Assembly: GCA_964016885.1 (NCBI GenBank)
Contig: OZ024742.1
Location: 356,908,066 to 356,972,065 of the forward strand
Length of the DNA stretch: 64,000 bases
DNA from: Eledone cirrhosa
Lineage: Eukaryota; Mollusca; Cephalopoda; Octopoda; Eledonidae
Reading direction: 5' to 3'
Under the pieces are notes generated by a model, which made no database searches, was not told the DNA's origin, and saw only the letters and a program-made list of their open reading frames with translations. The position numbers were made by a program, and so were the translations under genes. Of the stretch, positions 1-9,015 are shown one piece after another. Each line of letters begins with the position of its first letter. Position 1 is the first letter of the stretch.

Positions 1-25
1 TGCTAAACAAATTCAGAAACGAAAT
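1..25 (+). mobile_element. Terminal fragment of a plus-strand Penelope-like element
   Basis: The first 25 bases are the reverse complement of 1405-1429, the 3' end of the minus-strand PLE in this window. A second PLE in the opposite orientation therefore ends here, with most of it left of the window. Both copies run directly into (TA)n after the same GAAAT end, which suggests this is the true 3' terminus and that (TA)n was the target or was added at insertion. Confidence 0.6.
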
Positions 26-401
<376 letters not shown>

Positions 402-609
402 ACAGACTAACTAAAGATGACGTAGAAAATACAATGCAACGGTAGGAAACTATAGCACCACTGACGATGTTGCAGATGGGCAACAAAAGAACTTTGATAA
501 ACTATAGATATGTGTTTGTGTCTATATTGTATCTGTATTATTTTTGACCGTTGGTCAGTCAATGGCAACATTGAGGACCGAATAAATTAGATTACTGATA
601 TAAAAGACA

Positions 610-703
610 CTGAAGTGAAAAGCGAAAACCAACCAAACAGTGAGTGTGTTCTGTTATTAATTCTGGCAATATTACACAAATATGGCCTTCCCCAAGTATA
701 ACA

Positions 704-707
<4 letters not shown>
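610..707 (+). mobile_element. Diverged PLE pseudo-LTR relic
   Basis: The segment runs from a GAAGTGAAA block to CCAAGTATAACAATAT. The same blocks occur in the same order in the pseudo-LTR of the minus-strand PLE (reverse complement of about 1465-1535), with several indels. It then breaks into (TA)n. It looks like an older plus-strand PLE remnant, possibly of another subfamily. Confidence 0.45.

Positions 708-760
<53 letters not shown>
703..760. repeat. (TA)n followed by (AAT)n microsatellite
   Basis: A short TA tract passes into about nine ATA/AAT triplets. The triplet tract is probably the 3' terminal repeat of the minus-strand LINE that lies to its right. The related LINE copy at 19.0-19.3 kb ends in an ATT tract at the same place. 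Confidence 0.85.
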
Positions 761-762
<2 letters not shown>

Positions 763-1001
763 AATTATTGTGTACAGTGCTCAGGTGAACTACAACTCAT
801 CAAAGGTGCATGTATAGTACATAGAATAATGTACAAATGTCAGGAAAATAAACAGTGTACGAGTCATGATATAATAATAATAACAATAATGAAATATTGT
901 GTACAGTGCCCAGGTGCACCACAACTCATCAAAAAAGTGCATGTACAGTACATAGGGCAATGCACAAACATCAGTAAAATGAATAGTGCACGAGTCATGA
1001 T
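756..1001. repeat. Tandem duplication in the LINE 3' UTR (about 125 bp, two copies)
   Basis: 756-870 and about 880-1001 share GTGTACAGTG, CACAACTCATCA (ACAACTCATC in the first copy), GTGCATGTA and CGAGTCATGATA in the same order. The copies have diverged by substitutions and small indels. The related LINE at 19.2 kb has one copy, so the duplication belongs to this insertion or its subfamily. Confidence 0.8.
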
Positions 1002-1035
1002 ACACACATGTGTGCATGTGTATGGAAGGGGTACA

Positions 1036-1360
1036 TCAGGTGTAGTTTTGGCGTATTTCGGGAAGCATGAGTGTCTTAAAGGATGCAGTGTCTCGGCAGC
1101 TAACAATTGACGCAGGCAGTTTGTTCCATGCTTCAGCAACTCTGAGCGTGAAAAAATGTCTACGAAAGTCATGGGAGCTGTGCTGTTTTCTGATCTTGTA
1201 GGCATGCCCACGTGTGTTAGACACATGGAGATCAAAGAGGCGCTCAGGGTTGCAATTGGCGAGATGGTTAAAAACTTTGTGGGTATTCACCAAGTCCATT
1301 GCCAGACGTCGGAGCTTCAATGAATCCATGCCCAGGGAAGCAAGGCGTTCAGAGTATGGT

Positions 1361-1361
<1 letters not shown>
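1036..1361 (-). pseudogene. C-terminal end of a LINE reverse transcriptase polyprotein
   Basis: The frame reads YSERLASLGMDSLKLRRLAM, then LFDLHVSNTRGHAYKIRKQ, RRHFFTLRVAEAWNKLPASI and a short end before a TGA stop. The order ERL-LGL-RR, then TRGH-Y, FF-RV-WN-LP and S-FK is the usual C-terminus of CR1/jockey-type LINE ORF2 proteins, downstream of the RT domain. RT and endonuclease are missing. An in-frame extension to the left of the protein (Ile-Tyr repeats) is only translated (TA)n. This is a dead 5'-truncated insertion, not a functional gene. Confidence 0.8.

Positions 1362-1404
<43 letters not shown>
1360..1404. repeat. (TA)n microsatellite between LINE and PLE
   Basis: About 45 bases of TA separate the truncated LINE from the 3' end of the minus-strand PLE. 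Confidence 0.9.
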
Positions 1405-1406
<2 letters not shown>

Positions 1407-1960
1407 CGTTTCTGAATTTGTTTAGCAAGATTCTTTATCTGAAATCGTGTGTTGAAACCGATATTGTTATACTTTGGGAGGGTCATGTTGCCAATAAGAA
1501 ACACACGCACCAGTTGCTTTCACTTCAATTTATTATATATTTATAAATTTACAAATCTACAAACTTATAAATTTCTGGTTGGTTGGTTGGTTCCACAACC
1601 AGATAGTTGTTTATATATAGTCATAGTCCTTTCCTCACACACTCTGTGACCTCTTCAGTGACTGGGGATTCCTTTATTTGTTTCTGTGCCTTTCCTTTCT
1701 TCTATCCTACGCCATTTTGTTTCTGTGTGTGTGTTGTGTGCTCAGTTTGCGCATGCACCACATCCGGGTGTCTGTGTGTGTTTGTGTTCATTTATCTATT
1801 TGTTTATTTATTTATTTATTTATTTATTGTTGGTTGGTTGTTTGTTCTATGTGTGTGTGTGTGTTTTCATTTTGTCCTGTGTGTGTTTTCATTTTGTCCT
1901 TAATTGTAAGTTGTGATGTTGCTGTTCCACTCATATTTTCTATTTAATTTTGGTTGTAAT
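1405..1960 (-). repeat. PLE pseudo-LTR, left copy
   Basis: Nearly identical to 5684-6280. Shared landmarks are ATTTCGTTTCTGAAT, TTGGTTGGTTGGTTCCACAA, a TTTA microsatellite and a GTGTTTTCATTTTGTCCT minisatellite. The minisatellite is present twice here and three times in the right copy. The repeat continues into the coding end of the endonuclease, because the two PLE copies are simply head-to-tail. Confidence 0.9.
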
Positions 1961-4602
1961 TCTTTTATGCTTACTGCCACTGTAATTTGCCTAAACATTG
2001 CATCTTTTCTGTGTGTGGATTCTATTTTTATTTCTATGTTCTCTAATCTACCTCTGTGCTCTATCTTAGCATGTTGGTAGAGCACAGATGATTCTTTATT
2101 ATCTTGAAGGTCTCGCCAGTGTTCATTTATTCGTTCCCCTATACTACGAGCTGTCTCACCTATGTACACTATATTTTTGTTTCTACATTGTCCTTCAGTA
2201 CATCTTATGCTATACACTACATTTCTAGTTTTACAGTTAATATGTGGGCTTATTTTACAGGTTATACATTTCTTATCTATACATGAGGGTCTTTGGAACG
2301 GGTATGTCTTGCTAATAAGTGTTTTTACGGAGGTACCTGGTCTTTCTACTATCTTAATATTGAGTTTATGTTTATCTAGGGCCCTTCTAAATTTGTAGGC
2401 TAGTTCGCCTCTAGGGGTTGTATTGATGAACATTACACTCTGGTATTTATTGCTATCATACCATGAGTTTATTCTATTGGCCTTGTTCCTAGTTCTTTCT
2501 ATTCTATTCCAAAATTTGCTCCTATACAAGGGGCAGGTCGCATTTATATCATTATTTACCATTTTTTCCCATTTGGTTCTGGCTCCTCTATACACTCTGA
2601 TTCTATCTCTCTGATTGTAGCCAGAGAACTGCATACGGTGGATGAAGTTTTGTATGTGTCTCTCTAGTTCTTCGCGGTTGCACATGCGGGACACATTTCT
2701 CATCACCCGTACCAAATCCGCAATCAGTATGTTGATTTTGGTATGGTCCGAAATGGCCGAGTTTCGGTGGATCAGATGTTTGGAAGTCATGGGTTTGGCA
2801 TAATGGGAATGGAGGATTTGTTTTTGGTTGTTAATGGTATCTAACCAGAGCTCTGTGTCTAGTACAGGTAATCGATGGTTGGGGTGTCTACTTGGGTAGT
2901 CTATAGTAACTCTAATGCTCTGGTGGATGGAGTTTGCTATTTGCTGGATGCTTTCCATTGTGTTTTTCTCTAGTTCCTGACTGTTCTTTAGTGGGGGTGT
3001 CTTAACTACGATGTTTATATCATCTACGTAGGGGGAGTACATTATCAGGGTTAAGCTGTCTTCTAATTGTTCTTTAAGTTTTTGTTTAAGTCTACTGTCC
3101 CACCATACCATGAATAAGTTAGCTATGTCGCCTGCAATGCTAACACCAATGGCTGCTCCTTCCTCTTGGGCATATGTTTTACCATTAAATTTGAACATAT
3201 GTTCCTTAAGGGTTAATTTTATGCTGGCCCCTACCGCATGTGCAATCATTTTCTTCAGTTCATCGTGGTTTTCGGGTGTCCGTATGGCTCTGGTCCACCC
3301 GTTCCATCTATCTGTGTGGGTTTTCTTGGCCATTGAGGTAATGGTAGGTGGTCTGCCTCTTGCTGGTCTTGTAGGGCACAGGTTGCTAAGGTCATAAGTG
3401 TCTAGGTAACTATTACTATGGGTAAGCTTAAGTAGAAGTCCCAGCTCACTGGTATCAATCCCACGGAACTCAACCTTGCTCTCGCTGATCATTTCTACGC
3501 ATTTCTCCACAGCAAAATCCACGTCAATAGATGGATACAGGGACACAACATCCATACTGCCTATTATGCAGTTTGTTAGGTCCCCAGATCGGTTACTCGC
3601 GCCGATTCTGCTGAGGAGGTCCTCCGTGCTGTCACATACATCTGGGGACATTTCAATGATGGGGCGTATGATCAGGGAGAGGAAGTAGGACAGTCTGTAG
3701 TTACTAGCAATGTTAGCTCCACAGACTGGCCGTGTTGGTGGTCCCGCGACAGGGTCACAGCCCGTTTTATGGTCTTTTCGAAGCCCATACAACGCCGGCA
3801 CGTCATTGTTCCAGGCCTGGAAGTTGTTGGCAGTCCTTTTGTTGGGCTGCATTATATTCGTCCACATCACCATATGGGCATTGAGGGCTTTTTCTCTATC
3901 CTCATGCTCCTGTGGTGTTACCTCTCTTGTGTTAGTGATGTGGGGTTGCATTGCCTGGATGTAGTTTGGCAGGCTGTCAACCGACATTCTGCCAGACTTG
4001 TCTGTTGGAAAGCATGCTATCTCTCCATTACGCGAGCGCTGCATGAGCTTACGCAAGCCACTTGCAGATTTTTCTCCCAGTTGCTGGGCCTCTATTCTAT
4101 TATGCTTCTTGCTATACTGTTCTATAATATTTCTAAGTTCGGATTTAGCTATACTAAATTGTGCTTCTGTTTGTTCATCGACCTGCGACGGCAACTGCGT
4201 GCGTTTGTTAAATGGTAAAGTCGTGGCGTGGACTCGTCGCAGGTCGAATGATTTATCGGAGGGATTATAAAACGGAGAGTTCCAGGCTGCTGCTTTATGT
4301 GTACTAGTGCTATTGTTATTGTTAGTTGTGTTGTTTCTATTTCTATTTCCACCAACAGCCTCATAGTTGTTTCTATGTCTCTCATAATTACTCCTGTCTC
4401 TTTCCACTGGCTCAATGTTGTTATCTACCCTATTTTGTGTGTCTGTGTGTTCGTCTTGGTTATTCTCTTTGTCCTTAGTCTCCCATCTCCTTTTCCTTTT
4501 AATCCTATTACTTTCCCTTATTTCTCTGATTTCTGTGCTACTGTCATTACTTGTTTTCTGTGTCTGTGTGTTTGTTAAGATTGTGGTGGTGGTGAGAGGC
4601 AT
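1900..4602 (-). CDS. Penelope-like reverse transcriptase with GIY-YIG endonuclease
   Basis: An uninterrupted 900-residue frame. Residues 1-110 are polar and Thr/Asn/Arg-rich. The RT follows: GLRKDHKTGCDP near 270, motif A SMDVVSLYPSID (D351), a B-like motif EEGAAIGVSIAGDIANLFM near 480, and the catalytic YVDD at 525-528. A Cys-rich stretch (CIDKKCITC near 775) precedes the endonuclease, whose GIY-YIG core is VVY at 795-797 and YIG at 813-815, followed by ARSIGERINEHW. In PLEs these domains nick the target and copy the RNA at the site. The ATG at 4602 may not be the native start: related coding text lies upstream in another frame. RT and endonuclease both look intact, so loss of function, if any, comes from the upstream split. 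Confidence 0.9.
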   Translation of the reverse strand: MPLTTTTILTNTQTQKTSNDSSTEIREIRESNRIKRKRRWETKDKENNQDEHTDTQNRVDNNIEPVERDRSNYERHRNNYEAVGGNRNRNNTTNNNNSTSTHKAAAWNSPFYNPSDKSFDLRRVHATTLPFNKRTQLPSQVDEQTEAQFSIAKSELRNIIEQYSKKHNRIEAQQLGEKSASGLRKLMQRSRNGEIACFPTDKSGRMSVDSLPNYIQAMQPHITNTREVTPQEHEDREKALNAHMVMWTNIMQPNKRTANNFQAWNNDVPALYGLRKDHKTGCDPVAGPPTRPVCGANIASNYRLSYFLSLIIRPIIEMSPDVCDSTEDLLSRIGASNRSGDLTNCIIGSMDVVSLYPSIDVDFAVEKCVEMISESKVEFRGIDTSELGLLLKLTHSNSYLDTYDLSNLCPTRPARGRPPTITSMAKKTHTDRWNGWTRAIRTPENHDELKKMIAHAVGASIKLTLKEHMFKFNGKTYAQEEGAAIGVSIAGDIANLFMVWWDSRLKQKLKEQLEDSLTLIMYSPYVDDINIVVKTPPLKNSQELEKNTMESIQQIANSIHQSIRVTIDYPSRHPNHRLPVLDTELWLDTINNQKQILHSHYAKPMTSKHLIHRNSAISDHTKINILIADLVRVMRNVSRMCNREELERHIQNFIHRMQFSGYNQRDRIRVYRGARTKWEKMVNNDINATCPLYRSKFWNRIERTRNKANRINSWYDSNKYQSVMFINTTPRGELAYKFRRALDKHKLNIKIVERPGTSVKTLISKTYPFQRPSCIDKKCITCKISPHINCKTRNVVYSIRCTEGQCRNKNIVYIGETARSIGERINEHWRDLQDNKESSVLYQHAKIEHRGRLENIEIKIESTHRKDAMFRQITVAVSIKELQPKLNRKYEWNSNITTYN

Positions 4603-4877
4603 TGAATGCGTGTGTGTTGTTGTTGTTGATGTGTGCTGTTGTTGATGTGTGTTGTTGTTGTCTCCATGTGTGTTATCGTTGTTGTGTGTGTTGTTATTGT
4701 TGTTTGTGTCTGCGTGTCTGTTGTTGTTGTATCTGGGTATGTTGCTATTGTTGTTGTTGTTGATGTGTGTGTTGTTGTTATTGTTGTTTGTGTCTGTTGG
4801 GATGTGTGTTGTATATGTGTGTGCGTATATTGTTGCTTTTGTTTTTGATGCTCCAGCGTAGTTTTGTAAATGATTTT
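4603..4877 (-). pseudogene. Thr/Gln/His-rich linker of the PLE polyprotein (GTT-type low complexity)
   Basis: The plus strand is dominated by GTTGTTGTT and GTGTGTGTT. On the minus strand one frame gives a Thr/His/Gln-rich chain (4895-4575) that overlaps the start of the RT frame in a different phase. This is probably a fast-slipping linker between the N-terminal part and the RT, in which length changes have shifted the frame. An alternative is that a natural frameshift or intron is used here. Confidence 0.5.
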
Positions 4878-4887
4878 TCTATTTCTG

Positions 4888-5152
4888 ACAGACAACTAAT
4901 CATATTTACCTTCTTGAATGTCGTAAATTTGGGCGGCAGACATAACACAGACATTTCATCATTATCTGTGGATTGGCAGTATCAGTGGAGGGTCGGACGC
5001 CATGCTTTGCAGCACAGTTACGTCCCTTTACGTACTGAGTTCAAAACCCGCCGAGGTTAACTTTGCCTTTCATCCTTAAGGGGTCGATAAAATAAAGTAC
5101 CAGTAATACACTGGGATAATTGCTGGCCTTGTGCCAAAAGTAGAAACAATTA
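4888..5152 (+). mobile_element. tRNA-derived SINE inserted in the PLE, with 10-bp target duplication
   Basis: A SINE body is recognisable by GAGTTCAAAACCCGCCGAGG (B-box and junction), then AACTTTGCCTTTCATCCTTA, GGGGTCGATAAAATAAAGTA and GGCCTTGTGCC, ending GTAGAAA. An A-box-like TTGGCAGTATCAGTGG lies near 4975. TCTATTTCTG flanks it at 4878-4887 and 5153-5162, a clean target-site duplication. Relatives are at 16,430 and 17,640. Confidence 0.85.
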
Positions 5153-5790
5153 TCTATTTCTGTGTTCCCATAAATGTTGGTATTTTTGTTATTGAACTCT
5201 TCTGATAATGAGGTGTCGGCCATGTTGATACCGTCAATTTTGTCGGGATATCTATTGGTATACTCTATAGTATCCTGATTTAGCTTTGCCTGTTTAAGCC
5301 ACTTTAGTTTCCTGTTAAAGTGCTTATCACATTCTTGAGTAATGTACTGTTCTTCGGGGCATATAAGGCTTATAAATATTAGTTTTTCTGTTGGTGTGGT
5401 GATTTTAGTTATTTCTTGTATTAGGTTACGCTTTTGTTTTTCTTGATGACTTAATTCTCTATAGATCTTCTTTTTTATGTTTAGAATTAAAGTTCGTTTT
5501 AGCCTATCTGCTTGTTTTTTGGTGAGTTGTAATCTTCTAACGTCGGTATTGATGGTGTTGGTGTAGATTCTGGAAGTGGCGCACAGCTTTATGAAGTGTA
5601 GTTGTCGAGATGTTATGGTTTTTCGTAGACAACAGAACATGGTGGTTTTCAGTATCTTGTTAGCCTGGCTAAGGCTTACGATATTTCGTTTCTGAATTGG
5701 TTTAGCAAGATTCTTTATCTGAAATCGTGTGTTGAAACCGATATTGTTATACTTTGGGAGGGTCATGTTGCCAATAAGAAACACACGCAC
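5153..5790 (-). pseudogene. N-terminal part of the PLE polyprotein, cut by the SINE
   Basis: Open from 5790 (MRVFLIGNMTLPKYNN) through a Lys/Arg-rich helical region (LQLTKKQADRLKRTLILNIK, ELSHQEKQKRN) to NIYGNTEID next to the SINE target duplication. A further 35 codons read into the SINE and are not part of the protein. Position, orientation and basic composition fit the N-terminal region of PLE polyproteins; I see no catalytic motif. The 5' end overlaps the right pseudo-LTR. It is separated from the RT frame by the SINE and by a phase change in the low-complexity linker. Confidence 0.7.
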
Positions 5791-6280
5791 CAGTTGCTTT
5801 CACTTCAATTTATTATATATTTATAAATTTATAAATTTACAAATCTACAAACTTATAAATTTCTGGTTGGTTGGTTGGTTCCACAACCAGATAGTTGTTT
5901 ATATATAGTCATAGTCCTTTCCTCACACACTCTGTGACCTCTTCAGTGACTGCGGATTCCTTTATTTGTTTCTGTGCCTTTCCTTTCTTCTATCCTACGC
6001 CATTTTGTTTCTGTGTGTGTGTTGTGTGCTCAGTTTGCGCATGCGCCACATCCGGGTGTCTGTGTGTGTTTGTGTTCATTTATCTATTTGTTTATTTATT
6101 TATTTATTTATTGTTGGTTGGTTGTTTGTTCTATGTGTGTGTGTGTGTTTTCATTTTGTCCTGTGTGTGTTTTCATTTTGTCCTGTGTGTGTTTTCATTT
6201 TGTCCTTAATTGTAAGTTGTGATGTTGCTGTTCCACTCATATTTTCTATTTAATTTTGGTTGTAATTCTTTTATGCTTAC
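5684..6280 (-). repeat. PLE pseudo-LTR, right copy
   Basis: Direct repeat of 1405-1964 and the junction between copies A and B. It has one more GTGTTTTCATTTTGTCCT unit, one more TATAAATT unit and fewer TTTA units than the left copy. These are slippage differences accumulated after the tandem arrangement formed. Confidence 0.9.
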
Positions 6281-6292
6281 TGCCTCGGTAAT

Positions 6293-8082
6293 TTACCTAA
6301 ACATTGCATCTTTTCTGTGTGTGGATTCTATTTTTATTTCTATGTTCTCTAATCTACCTCTGTGCTCTATCTTAGCATGTTGGTAGAGCACAGATGATTC
6401 TTTATTATCTTGAAGGTCTCGCCAGTGTTCATTTATTCGTTCCCCTATACTACGAGCTGTCTCACCTATGTACACTATATTTTTGTTTCTACATTGTCCT
6501 CCAGTACATCTTATGCTATACACTACATTTCTAGTTTTACAGTTAATATGGGGGCTTATTTTACAGGTTATATATTTCTTATCTATACATGAGGGTCTTT
6601 GGAACGGGTATGTCTTGCTAATAAGTGTTTTTACAGAGGTACCTGGTCTTTCTACTATCTTAATATTGAGTTTATGTTTATTTAGGGCCCTTCTAAATTT
6701 GTAGGCTAGTTCGCCTCTAGGGGTTGTATTGATGAACATTACACTCTGGTATTTATTGCTATCATACCATGAGTTTATTCTATTGGCCTTGTTCCTAGTT
6801 CTTTCTATTCTATTCCAAAATGTGCTCCTATACAAGGGGCAGGTCCCATTTATGTCATTATTTACCATTTTTCCCATTTGGTTCTGGCTCCTCTATACAC
6901 TCTGATTCTATCTCTCTGATTGTAGCCAGAGAACTGCATACGGTGGATGAAGTTTTGTATGTGTCTCTCTAGTTCTTCGCGGTTGCACATGCGGGACACA
7001 TTTCTCATCACCCGTACCAAATCCGCAATCAGTATGTTGATTTTGGTATGGTCCGAAATGGCCGAGTTTCGGTGGATCAGATGTTTGGAAGTCATGGGTT
7101 TGGCATAATGGGAATGGAGGATTTGTTTTTGGTTGTTAATGGTATCTAACCAGAGCTCTGTGTCTAGTACAGGTAATCGATGGTTGGGGTGTCTACTTGG
7201 GTAGTCTATAGTAACTCTAATGCTCTGGTGGATGGAGTTTGCTATTTGCTGGATGCTTTCCATTGTGTTTTTCTCTAGTTCCTGACTGTTCTTTAGTGGG
7301 GTGTCTTAACTACGATGTTTATATCATCTACGTGGCGGGAGTACATTATCAGGGTTAAGCTGTCTTCTAATTGTTCTTTAAGTTTTTGTTTAAGTCTACT
7401 GTCCCACCATACCATGAATAAGTTAGCTATGTCGCCTGCAATGCTAACACCAATGGCTGCTCCTTCCTCTTGGGCATATGTTTTACCATTAAATTTGAAC
7501 ATATGTTCCTTAAGGGTTAATTTTATGCTGGCCCCTACCGCATGTGAAATCATTTTCTTCAGTTCATCGTGGTTTTCGGGTGTCCGTATGGCTCTGGTCC
7601 ACCCGTTCCATCTATCTGTGTGGGTTTTCTTGGCCATTGAGGTAATGGTAGGTGGTCTGCCTCTTGCTGGTCTTGTAGGGCACAGGTTGCTAAGGTCATA
7701 AGTGTCTAGGTAACTATTACTATGGGTAAGCTTAAGTAGAAGTCCTAGCTCACTGGTATAAATCCCACGGAACTCAACCTTGATCTCGCTGATCATTTCT
7801 ACGCATTTCTCCACAGCAAAATCCACGTCAATAGATGGATACAGGGACACAACATCCATACTGCCTATTATGCAGTTTGTTAGGTCCCCAGATCGGTTAC
7901 TCGCGCCGATTCTGCTGAGGAGGTCCTCCGTGCTGTCACATACATCTGGGGACATCTCAATGATGGGGCGTATGATCAGGGAGAGGAAGTAGGACAGTCT
8001 GTAGTTACTAGCAATGTTAGCTCCACAGACTGGCCGTGTTGGTGGTCCCGCGACAGGGTCACAGCCCGTTTTATGGTCTTCC
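6293..8082 (-). pseudogene. Broken PLE RT/GIY-YIG gene of copy B
   Basis: Three disabling changes relative to copy A are visible. One T is missing in the run at about 6870 (frameshift between RT and endonuclease). One G is missing in GTGGGGTGTC near 7297 (frameshift just after the catalytic region). A CAA to TAA change ends the frame at 6293, about 20 residues before copy A stops. The catalytic loop reads SRHVDD instead of SPYVDD. The frame continues past 8082 into unrelated sequence, which is accidental. Confidence 0.88.
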
Positions 8083-8134
8083 ACCTTGCAAGCAGGGAAA
8101 AAGCGGACGTAAAATGAAATGATGAAAATGATGA

Positions 8135-8140
<6 letters not shown>
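8083..8140 (+). mobile_element. SINE 3' tail fragment at the PLE 5' junction
   Basis: CCTTGCAAGCAGGGAAAAAG, CGGACGTAAAATGAAATGAT and GATGATGAT match the 3' end of the complete SINE at 15,972-16,309. The rest of that SINE is absent; its place is taken by the truncated 5' end of PLE copy B. Confidence 0.8.
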
Positions 8141-8186
<46 letters not shown>

Positions 8187-8220
8187 ATGTATATAAATAT
8201 ATATATTTCTATATATATCA
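8139..8220. repeat. (TA)n/(TG)n microsatellite
   Basis: TA, then TG, then TA-rich sequence continuous with the GAT tail of the SINE fragment. Confidence 0.9.
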
Positions 8221-8511
8221 TAAAGGTTTAGCAAATCAGAAAAAGTTTCAAAATAAATTTCAAAAAATTCACTGTACTTACTATGTTTACCTTTACCGAA
8301 TCGGTTTCGAGTCTCAAAAATAAATGGATAGTCCTTGCGGGCTTCCATTGAAAAGATAAACTCTCGTCAGAAGGTTCTTTTCACTCGGAGAATATAAAAT
8401 TGCTGAGTTCAAATTACGAACTGGCGCTATTCAAAATTGTTCCCGAGATGAGAATGAATGATGTGGAAGCAATTCTGTCCAGTGCCACGTGTAAAGATAG
8501 AAGTAGAGGTA
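8221..8511. other. Unique-looking AT-rich sequence, nothing recognised
   Basis: No long frame with a plausible protein, no RNA-gene signature and no similarity to other parts of the window. Confidence 0.6.
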
Positions 8512-8527
8512 TATATATATATATACA

Positions 8528-8566
<39 letters not shown>

Positions 8567-8660
8567 ATGCATATAAATATATATATATATGTGTATACAT
8601 ATATGTATATATATATGTGTATACATATATGTGTATACACATATATATATATATATGAGC

Positions 8661-8708
<48 letters not shown>

Positions 8709-8816
8709 ATACATATATGTATATATATATATATATGTGTGTGTATACATATATGTATATATATATATATGTGTATACATATATGTGTATACATATATGT
8801 ATATATATATATGTGT

Positions 8817-8858
<42 letters not shown>

Positions 8859-8964
8859 ATATATATATGTGTATACATATATGTATATATATGTGTGTAT
8901 ACATATATGTATATATATATATGTGTATACATATATGTATATATATATATGTTTATACATATAT

Positions 8965-8998
<34 letters not shown>

Positions 8999-9015
8999 AT
9001 ACATGTATGTATATA
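8512..9015. repeat. TA/TG minisatellite (about 30-bp units)
   Basis: Irregular tandem of units like GTATACATATATGTATATAT followed by a TA stretch and TGTG, repeated more than ten times. A similar, shorter, inverted tract flanks the far end of the large inverted repeat (12,510-12,605). Confidence 0.9.

Larger units (their letters stand above)
736..1361 (-). mobile_element. 5'-truncated non-LTR retrotransposon, CR1/jockey-like
   Basis: A minus-strand LINE remnant made of the C-terminal coding end (1036-1361), an untranslated tail (736-1035) and an AAT-repeat 3' end. It is cut off at its 5' side where it meets (TA)n at about 1360. A shorter copy of the same family lies at 19,003-19,340 on the plus strand; both coding text and tail match. 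Confidence 0.8.
1405..5790 (-). mobile_element. Penelope-like retroelement, downstream copy A (near full length)
   Basis: Read on the minus strand, it runs from an N-terminal coding part (5790-5153) through a Thr/Gln/His-rich coding stretch, a long RT plus GIY-YIG frame (4602-1900) and an A/T-rich 3' pseudo-LTR (1960-1405) to a GAAAT end against (TA)n. The first roughly 560 bases of the element (5684-6250) repeat its last 560, the pseudo-LTR arrangement known for PLEs. A 265-bp SINE interrupts it at 4888-5152. Copy B lies immediately upstream in the same orientation. Confidence 0.88.
5684..8082 (-). mobile_element. Penelope-like element, upstream copy B (5'-truncated)
   Basis: Collinear with 1405-3776 of copy A with very few differences, then stops abruptly at GGTCTT (8081) against a SINE tail. 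Only the part from mid-RT to the 3' end is present. A 5'-truncated copy directly upstream of a longer copy is the arrangement repeatedly described for Penelope elements. Confidence 0.9.

Noticed and set aside
1607..2614. Plus-strand frames across the PLE
   Set aside because: They lie antisense to the pseudo-LTR and the RT/GIY-YIG frame, and recur in copy B only because the DNA is duplicated.
7976..8348. N-terminal extension of the copy B RT frame beyond 8082
   Set aside because: Copy B ends at 8082; the extra codons come from a SINE tail, TA repeats and unique DNA.
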